64,000 bases of DNA from Pseudarthrobacter oxydans (GCF_034258515.1 NZ_CP139438.1:2542001-2606000), one strand, 5' to 3'. Numbered from the stretch's first letter, positions 18,160 to 28,505 are shown. A program made the numbers and translations. Notes: generated by a model from the sequence alone, not told the origin.

Positions 18160-20499
18160 TTACTTCGCTGACTCCAGCAGGCCGGCGCGGACTGCCTGGG
18201 TTGCCTTGACCAGGTTGCGCAGGGACTCTTCGGTCTCGGCGTAGCCCCGGGTCTTCAGGCCGCAGTCCGGGTTGACCCACAGCTGGCGGGACGGAACGTG
18301 CTTGACGGCGGTGGCCAGCAGCTCGGTGACTTCACCCTCACCCGGCACGCGCGGCGAGTGGATGTCGTAGACGCCCGGACCCACGCCGCGGCCGAAGCCG
18401 TGGGACTCGAGGTCGTGGACAACCTCCATGCGTGAACGGGCGGCCTCAATGGAGGTCACGTCGGCGTCCAGTCCGTCGATGGCGTCGATGATGGCGCCGA
18501 ATTCGGAGTAGCACAGGTGGGTGTGGATCTGGGTGGCGTCGGCAGCCCCCGCGGTGGAGAGGCGGAACGAGTTCACGGACCAGTCCAGGTACGCTGCGTG
18601 GTCTGCCTTGCGCAGCGGGAGGAGTTCGCGCAGGGCGGGCTCGTCCACCTGGATGACCTTGATGCCGGCTGCTTCGAGGTCAGCGATCTCGTCGCGAAGC
18701 GCCAGGCCAACCTGGTTGGCGGTCTCGCCCAGCGGCTGGTCATCGCGGACGAAGGACCAGGCGAGAATGGTGACCGGACCGGTGAGCATGCCCTTCATCG
18801 GCTTGTTGGTCAGGGACTGCGCGTACTCGGCCCAGGCCACCGTGATGGGGGCGCTGCGGGTGACGTCGCCCCAGAGGATGGACGGACGGGTGCAGCGGGA
18901 GCCGTAGGACTGGACCCAGCCGTGGACCGTGACGTCGAAGCCTTCGAGGTTCTCTGCGAAGTACTGGACCATGTCGTTGCGCTCGGGCTCCCCGTGCACC
19001 AGGACGTCGTAGCCGAGCTCTTCCTGCAACTCCACAACGCGCTTGATCTCGTCCTTCATGAGCTGCTCGTACTGCTCGTTGGTGAGGTCGCCCTTGTTGT
19101 TGCGGGCGCGGGCCGAGCGGATTTCGGAGGTCTGCGGGAACGAGCCGATGGTGGTGGTCGGCAGCGGCGGCAGGTGCAGGGCCTCTTCCTGGGCGGCTTC
19201 GCGGACCGAGTACTCGGAGCGGTTGAAGTCGGCGGCGGTCAGTGCTTCCGTGCGGGCGCGGACGTCGTCGCGACGGACCCCTGCGGCGGTGGCGCGGGAA
19301 GCAATCACTGCTGTTGCCTCGTCAATGGCGGCCTTCGCGGAAGCGGGGTCGGCCAGGTATGACGCGAGGGTCCTGACCTCAACCGCCTTCTGGTCGGAGA
19401 ACGCCAGCCAGCTGCGCAGCTGTTCGGAGAGCTGCGTCTCCTCGGCAACGTCATGCGGCACGTGCTGCGTGGAAGTGGAGGTGGAGACAGTGACCTTGCC
19501 TGCAGCTCCCTTCAGGGCGTCCAGCTTGGCAGCCGAAGCGGCGAGGTCGTTGCGCCAGATGTTGTGGCCGTCAACGACGCCGGCAACCAGGGTCTTGCTG
19601 CCCAGCCCGGCGAGTGCCGCGGCGGAAGGAACGGCGCCCTTGAAGACGTCAATGTGCAGGGCGTCGATGTTGGTGGCTGCGAGGGTGCCGAGCTGGCCGT
19701 CGAGCGAACCGTACGGGGTGGAGACGAGGATCTGCGGGCGGTTCGCTGCAGCGGTGAGGACCTCGTAGGCGCGGGCCACGGCTGCTTCGATTTCGACGGC
19801 CGGGGTGTCCTGGTCAACGACGAGTGCGGGTTCGTCCAGCTGGACCCAGCTGGCGCCGGCGGCGGCGAGCTTCTCGAGCAGCTGGACGTAGACGGGCAGG
19901 ATGTCCTCGAGGCGGGACAGCGGCGCGAAACCGGCCGGGGCGCCGTCGGAAGCCTTGGACAGCAGCAGGTACGTGACCGGGCCAACGATGTACGGGCGGG
20001 TTTCGATGCCGTTGGCCAGGGCGAAGGCGAACTCGTCAACCTTCGCGGTGGAGGCCAGGCTGAACCCGGTCTCCGGGCCGATTTCCGGCACCAGGTAGTG
20101 GTAGTTGGTGTCGAACCACTTGGTCATTTCCAGCGGCTGCTGTTCCTTGTTGCCGCGGGCAAGGGTGAAGTAGCCGTCGATGTCCAGCTGTCCCTCGGCG
20201 TTGAGCAGCTTGCCGAAGCGGGCAGGCACGGCGCCGAGGTGGGCAGTGGTGTCCAGGACTTGGTCGTAGTAGGAGAAGGTGCCCGGTACGGCTGCGGCTT
20301 CCGTGAGGCCGAGTTCCTGCAGGCGCCTGGCGATGGACAGCTGGATGTCCTTGGCGGCGGTGTCCAGGGCGGCGGCGTCGATCTTGCCGGCCCAGTAGGC
20401 CTCGACGGCTTTCTTGAGTTCGCGGCGGCGGCCGATGCGGGGGTATCCCAGCAGGGAAGCAGCGGGAAAGGGCGTGGTGGCGTTGTTGATGTCAGTCAT
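18160..20499 (-). CDS. metE: Cobalamin-independent methionine synthase
   Basis: 779-residue MetE, which moves the methyl group from 5-methyltetrahydrofolate (polyglutamate) to homocysteine without B12. Two barrels are present: the N-terminal half starts LLGYPRIGRRRELKKAVEAYW, and the C-terminal catalytic half contains TTIGSFPQT. Zinc ligands are visible in HTHLCYSEF (His, Cys) and in NPDCGLKTRGY (Cys). Full length. metF lies 111 bases upstream on the same strand and supplies the methyl donor, so the two are probably co-expressed. No cobalamin riboswitch is evident upstream. Confidence 0.97.
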   Translation of the reverse strand: MTDINNATTPFPAASLLGYPRIGRRRELKKAVEAYWAGKIDAAALDTAAKDIQLSIARRLQELGLTEAAAVPGTFSYYDQVLDTTAHLGAVPARFGKLLNAEGQLDIDGYFTLARGNKEQQPLEMTKWFDTNYHYLVPEIGPETGFSLASTAKVDEFAFALANGIETRPYIVGPVTYLLLSKASDGAPAGFAPLSRLEDILPVYVQLLEKLAAAGASWVQLDEPALVVDQDTPAVEIEAAVARAYEVLTAAANRPQILVSTPYGSLDGQLGTLAATNIDALHIDVFKGAVPSAAALAGLGSKTLVAGVVDGHNIWRNDLAASAAKLDALKGAAGKVTVSTSTSTQHVPHDVAEETQLSEQLRSWLAFSDQKAVEVRTLASYLADPASAKAAIDEATAVIASRATAAGVRRDDVRARTEALTAADFNRSEYSVREAAQEEALHLPPLPTTTIGSFPQTSEIRSARARNNKGDLTNEQYEQLMKDEIKRVVELQEELGYDVLVHGEPERNDMVQYFAENLEGFDVTVHGWVQSYGSRCTRPSILWGDVTRSAPITVAWAEYAQSLTNKPMKGMLTGPVTILAWSFVRDDQPLGETANQVGLALRDEIADLEAAGIKVIQVDEPALRELLPLRKADHAAYLDWSVNSFRLSTAGAADATQIHTHLCYSEFGAIIDAIDGLDADVTSIEAARSRMEVVHDLESHGFGRGVGPGVYDIHSPRVPGEGEVTELLATAVKHVPSRQLWVNPDCGLKTRGYAETEESLRNLVKATQAVRAGLLESAK

Positions 20500-20610
20500 G
20501 GGAATCTCCTGGGGAGTTGGAATGTGTGCGGAAGGCCCGTTGGAGGGCGCACGGCTGAAGGGTGTTCAGCTAAAAAGCGTTCAGCTAAAAGACGTTGGGC
20601 TTTGGCGGGC

Positions 20611-21570
20611 TCAGCTGGCGAGCTGGCCGGCCACGGCTTCGCGGCGGCTGGAGCGGGTGCGCCGCGGGAGGGCCAGCTTGTCCAGCACGTCCAGGGCACT
20701 TTGGTGTTCGTTGAAGGTGTAGAGGTGGATGCCCGGCGCTCCGGCTTCCAGTGCTGCGTTGGCAAGGTCCACGGTGGCGCTGACGCCGATCCGCATGCGT
20801 TCCGCGTCGCTGTCCGCCGCGGCCATGCGTTCCAGCAGTTCGGGAGCCGGCTCCACGCCTGTCAGCTCGCCGAGCCGCTTCAGGCGCCGGAGGCTGGTGA
20901 GCGGCATGACACCGGGGATGATCGGGATGGTGACGCCGGCCCGGCGTGCCCTCGTCAGGAGGTCGGCATACTGCTCCGTGTGGAAGAAGACCTGCGTGAT
21001 GGCGAAGTCCGCTCCGGACCGCTGCTTGGCGAGCAGCACCTCGACGTCGTGCGCTTCGCTCGGTGACTCCGGGTGCCGGGTGGGGTAGGCAGCGACGCCG
21101 ACGGCGATCTTCCCGGCGCAGAGCAGGGCGGACCGGCGCTGTTCAACCCGGCGGATCAGTTCGATCAGGTCCTGCGCATAGCGCAGCGACCCTTCGGCCG
21201 GTTCGCCGCCGTCCCTGGGCAGGTCGCCGCGGAGGGCAAGGATGCCGCGCACGCCGGTATCCAGCAGTTCGCCGATGATTCCCGCAAGTTCCTGGGGCGT
21301 GTTGCCCACGCAGGTCAGGTGGGCCAGGGGCCGGAGCGTGGTTTCCAGGAGGAGGCGGTTGATGAGCTCGACGGCGGTATCCCGGTTGGAGCCGCTGGCA
21401 CCGTAGGTGACGGAAACGTAGTCCGGTGCGGTGGTTTCCAGTTCCCTGATGGTGGTCCAGAGCGTTTCCGCGGCTGCCGGCGATCGTGGCGGGAACAGCT
21501 CGTAGGAAAGCGCCACCGGAGCGGCGTCGGAAAGATTCGGGTGCGTCTCAATAAGGCTTGGTGGCGACAT
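20611..21570 (-). CDS. metF: 5,10-methylenetetrahydrofolate reductase
   Basis: 319-residue flavin reductase that makes 5-methyltetrahydrofolate for MetE. Family blocks: SYELFPPRS near the start, YVSVTYGASGSNRD, HLTCVGNTP, GILALRGDLP, QVFFHTEQY and IIPGVMPLTS. The C-terminal part contains GIHLYTFN, close to the usual end. I chose the ATG at 21570 (MSPPSLIE) with aaggacg upstream; the frame stays open to 21717 but without conservation. A structured leader and a palindrome lie 150-215 bases upstream. The 3' region before metE contains two direct copies of gttcagctaaaa (20564 and 20579). Confidence 0.95.
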   Translation of the reverse strand: MSPPSLIETHPNLSDAAPVALSYELFPPRSPAAAETLWTTIRELETTAPDYVSVTYGASGSNRDTAVELINRLLLETTLRPLAHLTCVGNTPQELAGIIGELLDTGVRGILALRGDLPRDGGEPAEGSLRYAQDLIELIRRVEQRRSALLCAGKIAVGVAAYPTRHPESPSEAHDVEVLLAKQRSGADFAITQVFFHTEQYADLLTRARRAGVTIPIIPGVMPLTSLRRLKRLGELTGVEPAPELLERMAAADSDAERMRIGVSATVDLANAALEAGAPGIHLYTFNEHQSALDVLDKLALPRRTRSSRREAVAGQLAS

Positions 21571-21718
21571 TTGCGTCCTTGGCTTTGGGCCATTGACGGC
21601 TGCTGTCGGCAAATGCGACGGCGGGCCGGCAATGAATTGAGTTTGGGGAACACGGAAGGACTCCACGAGGACGCAGCCGCGGCTGGTACGCCCTGAAATG
21701 AAGTTGTCCGTGAGCAAA

Positions 21719-21785
21719 TGTCAGGCCCACATGGGGGCACCCACACCCTCCACACGGAGGATCGCTGACACGTTACCGGGGTAAC
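21719..21785 (-). promoter_or_regulatory. Candidate regulatory leader and operator of metF
   Basis: The palindrome gttaccggggtaac (21772-21785) lies beside a TATACA-like element on the minus strand. Just downstream in the transcript, a stem of tgtcag and ctgaca (21719-21724 with 21765-21770) encloses a cctcc/ggagg hairpin and a gccc-acat-gggggc hairpin, forming a three-way junction. It does not match the SAM or cobalamin riboswitch cores I know. It may be a repressor site plus an attenuator or an unassigned RNA. Confidence 0.4.
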
Positions 21786-21898
21786 TTGTATAAGACTCTA
21801 TGAGCGGCCGGGCACGTATTCAAGTTGGCCTCCGAATTAAGACTCAGTTTTACGCCCTCTTTTGGATCTTTTCGGAATTTTGTTCGTTGCGCCCGGCG

Positions 21899-22654
21899 CT
21901 ACCAGGGGCGCTCCGGGCCGGGCGCATATTCAGTGTCACTCAGGTATTCCTCCCGTTCGCGGCCGCTGTTGCGTTCGCGCTGGCCCTGCCGGGCGCTATC
22001 CTCCAACTGCTGGAGCTGGCTCTGCAGCGGCGAAGCCTGGCCGTCCTCACCGGGTGCGTCCTCCGCCGGTCCTGCGTCCGGCGCCGGCTTGTTGCCGGCG
22101 GCCGAGAGTTTTTCCTGCAGGCGTGCGTCGGCTCCCGCCAGCCGGTCCCCCGTCCCGCCGGGCTGTCCCTCGGAAAAGCATCCGTCCGGTGCTGCTTCCA
22201 CGGCTGCGAGTGCCTCCCTGAACAGGCCGGCCGCCGGCGCCGGTTCTCCTGCCTGCAGTTTTTCGTCGCCGAGGCGCTCGATGGCCAGGACCAGGTTCAC
22301 CCTGATGACGCACGCTTCGGCCGACTCGGACCGGGCCGGGGGAACAAGGTCCAGCGCTTCCTCGAAGCGGAGGCGCGCCGCGGCGAAATTGCCGTCAAGG
22401 ACATCGGCATCCCCGGCGGCGAAGGGCGCCTTGTGGGGTTCGATGAGGTTTGCCGGCTGCAGGGCGTCCGCGGCGGCCCGGACGGATGCCGCGTCGGCGG
22501 CGTCGAAGGCGTCCGCTGCCCGGCCTCCCAGCAATCCAAGGCTGAGCAGTTTGACGGCGATGCACACGGCCAGGACCACAGGCAAGGCGGACCACGCGAG
22601 GAGGCGGCGGCGCCGTGCCGGCCGGCTGCCCGCGTTGCGCTCGAGGGACGTCAC
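21899..22654 (-). CDS. TPR-like membrane-anchored protein of the MoxR/Bat operon
   Basis: 251-residue protein with a positively charged N-terminus, one membrane segment at about residues 21-44 (LLAWSALPVVLAVCIAVKLL), then a helical region with repeated ADAL/FEEALDLV/FREALAAVEA units like tetratricopeptide repeats, and a polar Gln/Arg-rich tail. This matches the TPR member (BatC/BatE-like) of aerotolerance-type operons, where it would scaffold partners at the membrane. The ATG at 22654 overlaps the stop of the VWA gene by four bases. Last gene of the operon. The TPR call is from pattern only. Confidence 0.65.
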   Translation of the reverse strand: MTSLERNAGSRPARRRRLLAWSALPVVLAVCIAVKLLSLGLLGGRAADAFDAADAASVRAAADALQPANLIEPHKAPFAAGDADVLDGNFAAARLRFEEALDLVPPARSESAEACVIRVNLVLAIERLGDEKLQAGEPAPAAGLFREALAAVEAAPDGCFSEGQPGGTGDRLAGADARLQEKLSAAGNKPAPDAGPAEDAPGEDGQASPLQSQLQQLEDSARQGQRERNSGREREEYLSDTEYAPGPERPW

Positions 22655-23796
22655 CTGTCCTCCGCCTTTCCATCCTGGGATCGCCGGCCGGCCGAGGCCG
22701 GGACAAGGGCCCGCACTTCACGGAGCCGGCGAATAATCACGATGGCCTCCGCCAACCCCAGCACGAAGGCACCGGCCGCGAGGATCCAGTACAGCTCGGT
22801 CCGCCCCGCCAGGGATCCGTCACTGCCCGGGCGTTCGAGCGTGCCCCCGGATTCGGGCACCGCAGGGCGGGCATCCTGCATCATCGGCGCAACGGGGTCG
22901 CCGGACGACCGGTGGACATAGGGAACGCCCAGCTGCCCTGCGAGCTCCCGCAGCCGGGGCTCATCAATCCTGGACAGTGCATCCCGAGGCTGCGCCTCCC
23001 CGCCGGCACCGGCGGTGCTGTCCTGGACATAGGGGGCGTCCTCGCCTTCCGTGGAACCTCCGTGGTGCTCCTGCCCGGCGCTTTCCCGCCCGGTGTTTTC
23101 GCGCATCCTTCCGCCGCCCGGTGTGCCGTAGCCCAGCACTGCTCCCCCGGCCACCAGGCCATCCGCCAGGTCCAGGGCTTCCGGTTCCTTCGGGCTGGTG
23201 TGCTCGCCATCGCCAAGGTAGTAGACGAGCCGGGGCTGCTCAGGGTGGCTCTGCCGGGCCGCGGTGAGGCGTTCGGCCAGCACCTTCCGGGCTGCGGTGA
23301 TGCTGCTTCCTTTGGCATAGGCCGTGACCTGCGGCTCCAGCACAGAGATGATGGTTTCCAGCGCCAGGGTATCGGTGGTCAGCGGCATCAGGACATGGGC
23401 TTTGATGTCGAAGGTGATGACGGAAAAGCGGGCGCCGGGCAGTTCCTCGGCGATGGCCGCGATGTCCTGCCGCACTCCCTCCATCCTGGGTCCGGCGTTG
23501 CCGTAGTCCTCCGCGACCATGCTGGTGGTGGTGTCCACCACAAAAAACACGTTGAGGTCGGCGGTGGCTGCCTGGGCCGTGCCGCCCGGCAGTCCGGGGC
23601 GCAGCGCCGCGCCGAGGAGGAGCAGCACCAGTGCGCTTCGGGGCATCCAGGCGCGGACGTTGGCTCCCGCACTTCGCTCCGCAGCCGTCCGCACAGCAGT
23701 CCCCGCTCCCCGGTAAAGCCGCCATCCCAGGAACCCGAGGGCCGCCACCATGACGGGAAGCAGCAGCCACCAGGGAAGGATCGGTTGCAGGGTCAT
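22651..23796 (-). CDS. VWA-domain membrane protein (BatB-like)
   Basis: 381-residue protein with an N-terminal membrane segment (about 8-26), a second one near 53-68, an extracytoplasmic or cytoplasmic VWA domain with MIDAS motif DTTTS (Asp88-Ser92), and a C-terminal membrane helix (WILAAGAFVLGLAEAIVII). The MIDAS binds Mg and mediates protein contacts. A low-complexity insert rich in Gly, Glu and His lies around 230-270. Overlaps both neighbours by four bases. In BatA/BatB systems the two VWA proteins work with a MoxR ATPase; the client here is unknown. Confidence 0.85.
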   Translation of the reverse strand: MTLQPILPWWLLLPVMVAALGFLGWRLYRGAGTAVRTAAERSAGANVRAWMPRSALVLLLLGAALRPGLPGGTAQAATADLNVFFVVDTTTSMVAEDYGNAGPRMEGVRQDIAAIAEELPGARFSVITFDIKAHVLMPLTTDTLALETIISVLEPQVTAYAKGSSITAARKVLAERLTAARQSHPEQPRLVYYLGDGEHTSPKEPEALDLADGLVAGGAVLGYGTPGGGRMRENTGRESAGQEHHGGSTEGEDAPYVQDSTAGAGGEAQPRDALSRIDEPRLRELAGQLGVPYVHRSSGDPVAPMMQDARPAVPESGGTLERPGSDGSLAGRTELYWILAAGAFVLGLAEAIVIIRRLREVRALVPASAGRRSQDGKAEDR

Positions 23797-24824
23797 GGCC
23801 GCAACCGCCAGCCGGCGACGGCGAGGACCAGCCCGGAGAGGAGGGCCGCGGTGAGCGGCAGTCCCGGCTCGTCCGAGACGACCGCCCGCGGCGCGCCCTG
23901 AAGAGCCGACTTTTCCGTTTCCTCGACGCCCCGCACGACGCCCGGCACAGCTTCGGGGTTGTCCAGGGCGTAATAGGCACCGCCCGTGGATTCCGCCGCA
24001 GCCCGCAACTGCTCCCCTGGCTGATCCTTGCCTGGGCCGTAGTCAAGGTCACCCGGGTTCAGTGCATACACGCGCACAGCCCTGTCCTTGGCAAGGGCGG
24101 CCGCTTCCCCGAGGGTCATGATGGGGTCTCCGGAGAGAAAATTGTCCGTTGCCAGGACCACTGACCGCGAGCGCGCCGGTTGGCCGGATGGGCGCTTGAT
24201 GCCGGTGTCCCGGTTTCCGGCCTGTTCCGTCCCGCGCGGGAAGCTGGTGAGGCAGGACGCCAGGCCGTCGCCGATCAGGGAGGAGCCCCGGCCGCTCCAC
24301 GTCCCGTCGAGGAATCCGGAACTGCCGGGTTTCCCGTTGAAGGCGTCCCGTGCGAGCTGCAGCTGCTCCCGGGCGTAGCCGTAGTCGTCGGTCAGCGGAA
24401 AAACCTGGATGGCCGTGCTGTCAAAAACGGTCAGGCCGATGCGTTCGCCGTCGAATTCGGCGGCCAGTTCCGAGAAGACGTCCACCACGGCGGCGTCGGC
24501 ACCGCTCATGGAGCCCGAAACGTCGAGGCACAGCATGATGTCGCGGTTGTGCTGTTCCGGCCGGATGGTGGCCACCTCGGCGGGCCGTGCCGCCGCCACA
24601 GCCGTGGAAACCAGCAGGGACGCGCAGGCGAGCGCGGCCACGGCGAGCCAGCGGCGGTACCGCCGCACGGCTGACTGGTACTCCGGCAGCACGGTGAGCC
24701 GGTCCGCATGGGCCACCGGCCGGCGTCGTGCGTTGGCAGTCCTGTCCGGCCGCAGGGCAGCCCATAGGGCAGCGCCGGCTGCCACGGCGGCCAGCGGCAG
24801 CAGCCACCACCACATCAGTTCCAT
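23793..24824 (-). CDS. VWA-domain membrane protein (BatA-like)
   Basis: 343-residue membrane protein: a first helix at about 5-24, a second at about 59-78, a VWA domain starting with the canonical MIDAS motif DVSGSMS (Asp101, Ser103, Ser105), and a final helix near the end (LTAALLSGLVLAVAG). It pairs with the second VWA protein just downstream. The start ATG 24824 overlaps the upstream small gene by 10 bases. Acts at the membrane, presumably in metal-dependent chaperone-like assembly with the MoxR ATPase. Confidence 0.87.
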   Translation of the reverse strand: MELMWWWLLPLAAVAAGAALWAALRPDRTANARRRPVAHADRLTVLPEYQSAVRRYRRWLAVAALACASLLVSTAVAAARPAEVATIRPEQHNRDIMLCLDVSGSMSGADAAVVDVFSELAAEFDGERIGLTVFDSTAIQVFPLTDDYGYAREQLQLARDAFNGKPGSSGFLDGTWSGRGSSLIGDGLASCLTSFPRGTEQAGNRDTGIKRPSGQPARSRSVVLATDNFLSGDPIMTLGEAAALAKDRAVRVYALNPGDLDYGPGKDQPGEQLRAAAESTGGAYYALDNPEAVPGVVRGVEETEKSALQGAPRAVVSDEPGLPLTAALLSGLVLAVAGWRLRP

Positions 24825-25285
24825 GCCTGCACCGCCTTGCGTGCCGCGGCCGCGGAGCCTGCGACGGAGGGAAGGGGCTCGGGACCGAACTCGGCCGGAT
24901 ACAGCTGCCCGACGGCGGATGCGGCGGCCGGCAGCGGATGTTCCGCGAGGTCCGTCCGGGTCATGCGGGGCGCATCCACTCCGGTGGCGTCGCGGATGAA
25001 TTTCCTCAGCAGGAGGCTGATTTCCTGGTGGGAGTCCCGGGCGCTCCGCTTTCCGGCGGCGGCGTCACGTTCCACGTCATCGATCCTCTGCAGGTACGCC
25101 GCCTTGAGTCCTGCCAGCTCCGTCAGGCGTGCAGGTCGGTGGCGGGCCTGCACGCCCAGTGGCTTGCGGGTGGCGGCAAACACGAACGCGTACCAGGCGG
25201 CAACCATCACCAGCAGTCCTGCACCGGCCCAGCCCCAGACGGGGGCATACTCCAGCGGTCCGTAGAACTCCGGTTCAGCCTGCAC
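24815..25285 (-). CDS. DUF4381-like small membrane protein
   Basis: 156 residues with one membrane segment (about 16-38, WGWAGAGLLVMVAAWYAFVF), followed by a helical cytoplasmic region containing LAGLKAAYLQRIDDVERD and LLLRKFIRDATGVDAPRMT. Layout and place between the DUF58 and BatA genes match the DUF4381 proteins of MoxR operons. Overlaps the DUF58 gene by 11 bases and BatA by 10. Role unknown beyond belonging to this complex. Confidence 0.7.
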   Translation of the reverse strand: MQAEPEFYGPLEYAPVWGWAGAGLLVMVAAWYAFVFAATRKPLGVQARHRPARLTELAGLKAAYLQRIDDVERDAAAGKRSARDSHQEISLLLRKFIRDATGVDAPRMTRTDLAEHPLPAAASAVGQLYPAEFGPEPLPSVAGSAAAARKAVQAWN

Positions 25286-26177
25286 GTCGGTGCCTTTCCA
25301 GGAGGGCGAACAGGGCCGTCATCACGCCCCCGGTTCCGGCCACTTCGCCTTCCGTGATCCCGGCCTGGCGCAGCATGGCCCTGCGCCCGGCGTCCCGTTC
25401 TGCCACGGCGTTGGCATAGGCCGCGGCGACTGCCGGGTCCCGGGCAAGGTGCGCAAGAAGGGGGCGGGAACCGCAGACGCTGTAGGAATCAGACAGGCCC
25501 TGCTCCGGCTGAAGGAGCGGGTCCCCAGGGGCCAGTCCTGCGTCCCGGACCGTGAGCCAGAGGACCTCGTGCTGGGCCCGAAGCCGGCGCAGCAACTGCC
25601 CCAAGGCCGGGCTGGCCGCAAGTTCGTCGGCAACGACGAACAGCAGGTTGCGCCCCTTCACCTTGCGCGCCACATGGTGGAGCTGGTCCTCGATCCTGCT
25701 GGGCGCAGCGTCCAGCGTCGCCGCCGAGTGCACCTGCCGCAGGAGGCGTTCCAGATGGGCCTCACCGCCTTTGGCGGGCAGTGACGTTGTGCCCCCGGAA
25801 TCGCCGCACACCAGTCCCACCACGTCACCGTGCCGGTGGGCAAGGTACCCCATGACCCCCAGCGCCATCACAGCGATGTCCTTCTTGGTTTCCCCGCTGT
25901 AGGCTGCCGCGGCCATGTTGCGGCCCGAGTCCGTGACCAGGATGACGCTCTGCCGGCGGACCGCCACGTACCGTTTGATCAGCGGCGAGCCGTGCCGCGC
26001 CGACGCCTTCCAGTCGATGTCGCGGACTTCGTCGCCGGGAACGTAGGCACGGAGGTCATCGAAGTCCAGGCTGCGGCCGCGGAACACCGAGCCGTATTCG
26101 CCGTCGAGCATGCCGCGGGCCTTGCGGTGCGCGAAGATGGCCATGTTGGACTTCACCCGCTGCAGGAGGCTGGTCAC
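25275..26177 (-). CDS. DUF58 protein of the MoxR operon
   Basis: 300-residue DUF58 protein. The signature block is clear: GSVFRGRSLDFDDLRAYVPGD, then VRDIDWKASARHGSPLIKRY. The remainder resembles a VWA-like fold with an incomplete MIDAS (VTDSGRN). DUF58 proteins are the constant partner of MoxR ATPases. It starts at ATG 26177, seven bases after the moxR stop, so it is cotranscribed. No membrane segment. Confidence 0.9.
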   Translation of the reverse strand: MTSLLQRVKSNMAIFAHRKARGMLDGEYGSVFRGRSLDFDDLRAYVPGDEVRDIDWKASARHGSPLIKRYVAVRRQSVILVTDSGRNMAAAAYSGETKKDIAVMALGVMGYLAHRHGDVVGLVCGDSGGTTSLPAKGGEAHLERLLRQVHSAATLDAAPSRIEDQLHHVARKVKGRNLLFVVADELAASPALGQLLRRLRAQHEVLWLTVRDAGLAPGDPLLQPEQGLSDSYSVCGSRPLLAHLARDPAVAAAYANAVAERDAGRRAMLRQAGITEGEVAGTGGVMTALFALLERHRRAG

Positions 26178-26183
26178 GCCGGC

Positions 26184-27191
<1,008 letters not shown>

Positions 27192-27330
27192 TCGGACTCC
27201 CCCTGGTGGCTGAACTGGGCTTTGCTGCCGGACCGGCTGCACTCCGCCGCCATCCTATCCAAGAACGGGGCTGCACTTCCGGCAATGGGGAGCCCTCCCC
27301 ATCAAGGGCGCCCGGGTCTATCCTTTTGAC

Positions 27331-27534
27331 ATGAGCGAGCTTCCAGCCAGTTACAAGGAGTTTCTCGCCGACAAAAGCGAGATGTTCATCAGCACTGTCA
27401 GGCCTGTCCTGCTGCAGTCCGCGGCGGACAAGCTGCACGGGGTCCGGGTCATCTACAATCCCGGAGCCACAGGCCACCAGGCGCACTTGGACGAAAGCCT
27501 GCCATACGGAGTGGTCATCGAGGACATCGACTGA
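27331..27534 (+). CDS. Small conserved-looking hypothetical protein
   Basis: 67-residue acidic soluble protein with no recognised domain. It is mostly helix at the start (YKEFLADKSEMFI) and strands later (HGVRVIYNPGATGHQAHLD), ending in VIEDID. It stands alone between the MoxR operon and the ABC importer, divergent from moxR. Codon choice looks like that of its neighbours. Function unknown. Confidence 0.6.
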   Translation: MSELPASYKEFLADKSEMFISTVRPVLLQSAADKLHGVRVIYNPGATGHQAHLDESLPYGVVIEDID

Positions 27535-27629
27535 CTCCTCCTGCGTCGGGAAAGTCGCTTGGCGGGGCCGCCATGGTCCGTGCCGGGCTGCAGCCGTTGC
27601 CGGCGGTGATGCGAAACCGCGCTGCCCGG

Positions 27630-28505
27630 CTACCCCCTGACGGCTCCGGACAAGGCAAAGGAACCGTCGGCGCCCCTGGCCACAATGACGTAGAGCACCA
27701 GCACCGGCAGGGAATACAGGATGGAGAACGCGGCCAGCTGGCCGTACGCAACAGCGCCGTGCTGTCCGAAGAAACTGAAGATGGATACCGCGGCGGGCTG
27801 CCGTGCCTCGGACAGGAGCAGCACGAACGGCACAAAGAAGTTGCCCCACGCCTGGATGAACACAAAGATGAACACCACGCCCAGCCCCTGCCTCATCAGC
27901 GGCAGCACAATGGTTCGGAGCGCAGCCATCCGCGTTGCACCGTCCACCCAGGCGGCTTCCTCCAGCGATGCCGGCACGCCGTCCATGAAGTTCTTGGTCA
28001 TCCAGATGGCCATGGGCAGGGTGGTGGTGGCCATGAAGAAGATGGTGGCGGGCATCGAGTCGAGCAGCTCGAACTGGACGAAGAGGCCGTACACCGGGAC
28101 CATGATGGCAGTGATGGGCAGGCATGTTCCGAAGAGGACGGTGTACATGAACGGCCGGTTGAACCGGGACTGGTAGCGGGAGAGCGGATAGGCAGCCAGG
28201 ACGGCTGCAACCAGGGTCACGACGGCCGTACCCCCGGACAACACCACGCTGTTCCACAGTGGCCGGAACAGCAGTTCCGGGGTCAGGACGGCGGCGAAAT
28301 TGTCCGCGCCGGCTTCGGCAGGAATCCTTAGTTCATGTCCGGCTTCGGCATCGAGGGACGCCAGGATGAGCCAGAGCAGCGGCAACAGGAAGCCGGCTCC
28401 GATCAGGAGCAGCACCACGTCAGCCGGAGTGCTGCCGGCCCGGCGCCGCTGCCGGCTTCCAGTGGTGGCCGGACGCGTGCGGGCTGTCCTGGCGGGAGCG
28501 CTCAT
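27630..28505 (-). CDS. Carbohydrate ABC transporter permease (MalG/MsmG type)
   Basis: 291-residue inner-membrane permease with about six helices. The first is near 28-50 after an Arg-rich N-terminus. The cytoplasmic loop that contacts the ATPase is visible as EEAAWVDGATRMAALRTIVLPL, the EAA motif of CUT1-type sugar importers. It overlaps the partner permease by four bases (ATGA). No ATPase gene is in the operon, so it probably uses a shared MsiK-type ATPase encoded elsewhere. The sugar is unknown. Confidence 0.92.
   Translation of the reverse strand: MSAPARTARTRPATTGSRQRRRAGSTPADVVLLLIGAGFLLPLLWLILASLDAEAGHELRIPAEAGADNFAAVLTPELLFRPLWNSVVLSGGTAVVTLVAAVLAAYPLSRYQSRFNRPFMYTVLFGTCLPITAIMVPVYGLFVQFELLDSMPATIFFMATTTLPMAIWMTKNFMDGVPASLEEAAWVDGATRMAALRTIVLPLMRQGLGVVFIFVFIQAWGNFFVPFVLLLSEARQPAAVSIFSFFGQHGAVAYGQLAAFSILYSLPVLVLYVIVARGADGSFALSGAVRG

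Noticed and set aside
19453..21066. 537-residue plus-strand frame across metE and metF
   Set aside because: Spans two real minus-strand genes and their spacer; composition is typical antisense.
21571..21800. SAM riboswitch at metF
   Set aside because: The conserved SAM-I/SAM-IV cores could not be found; only a generic fold and a palindrome are visible.
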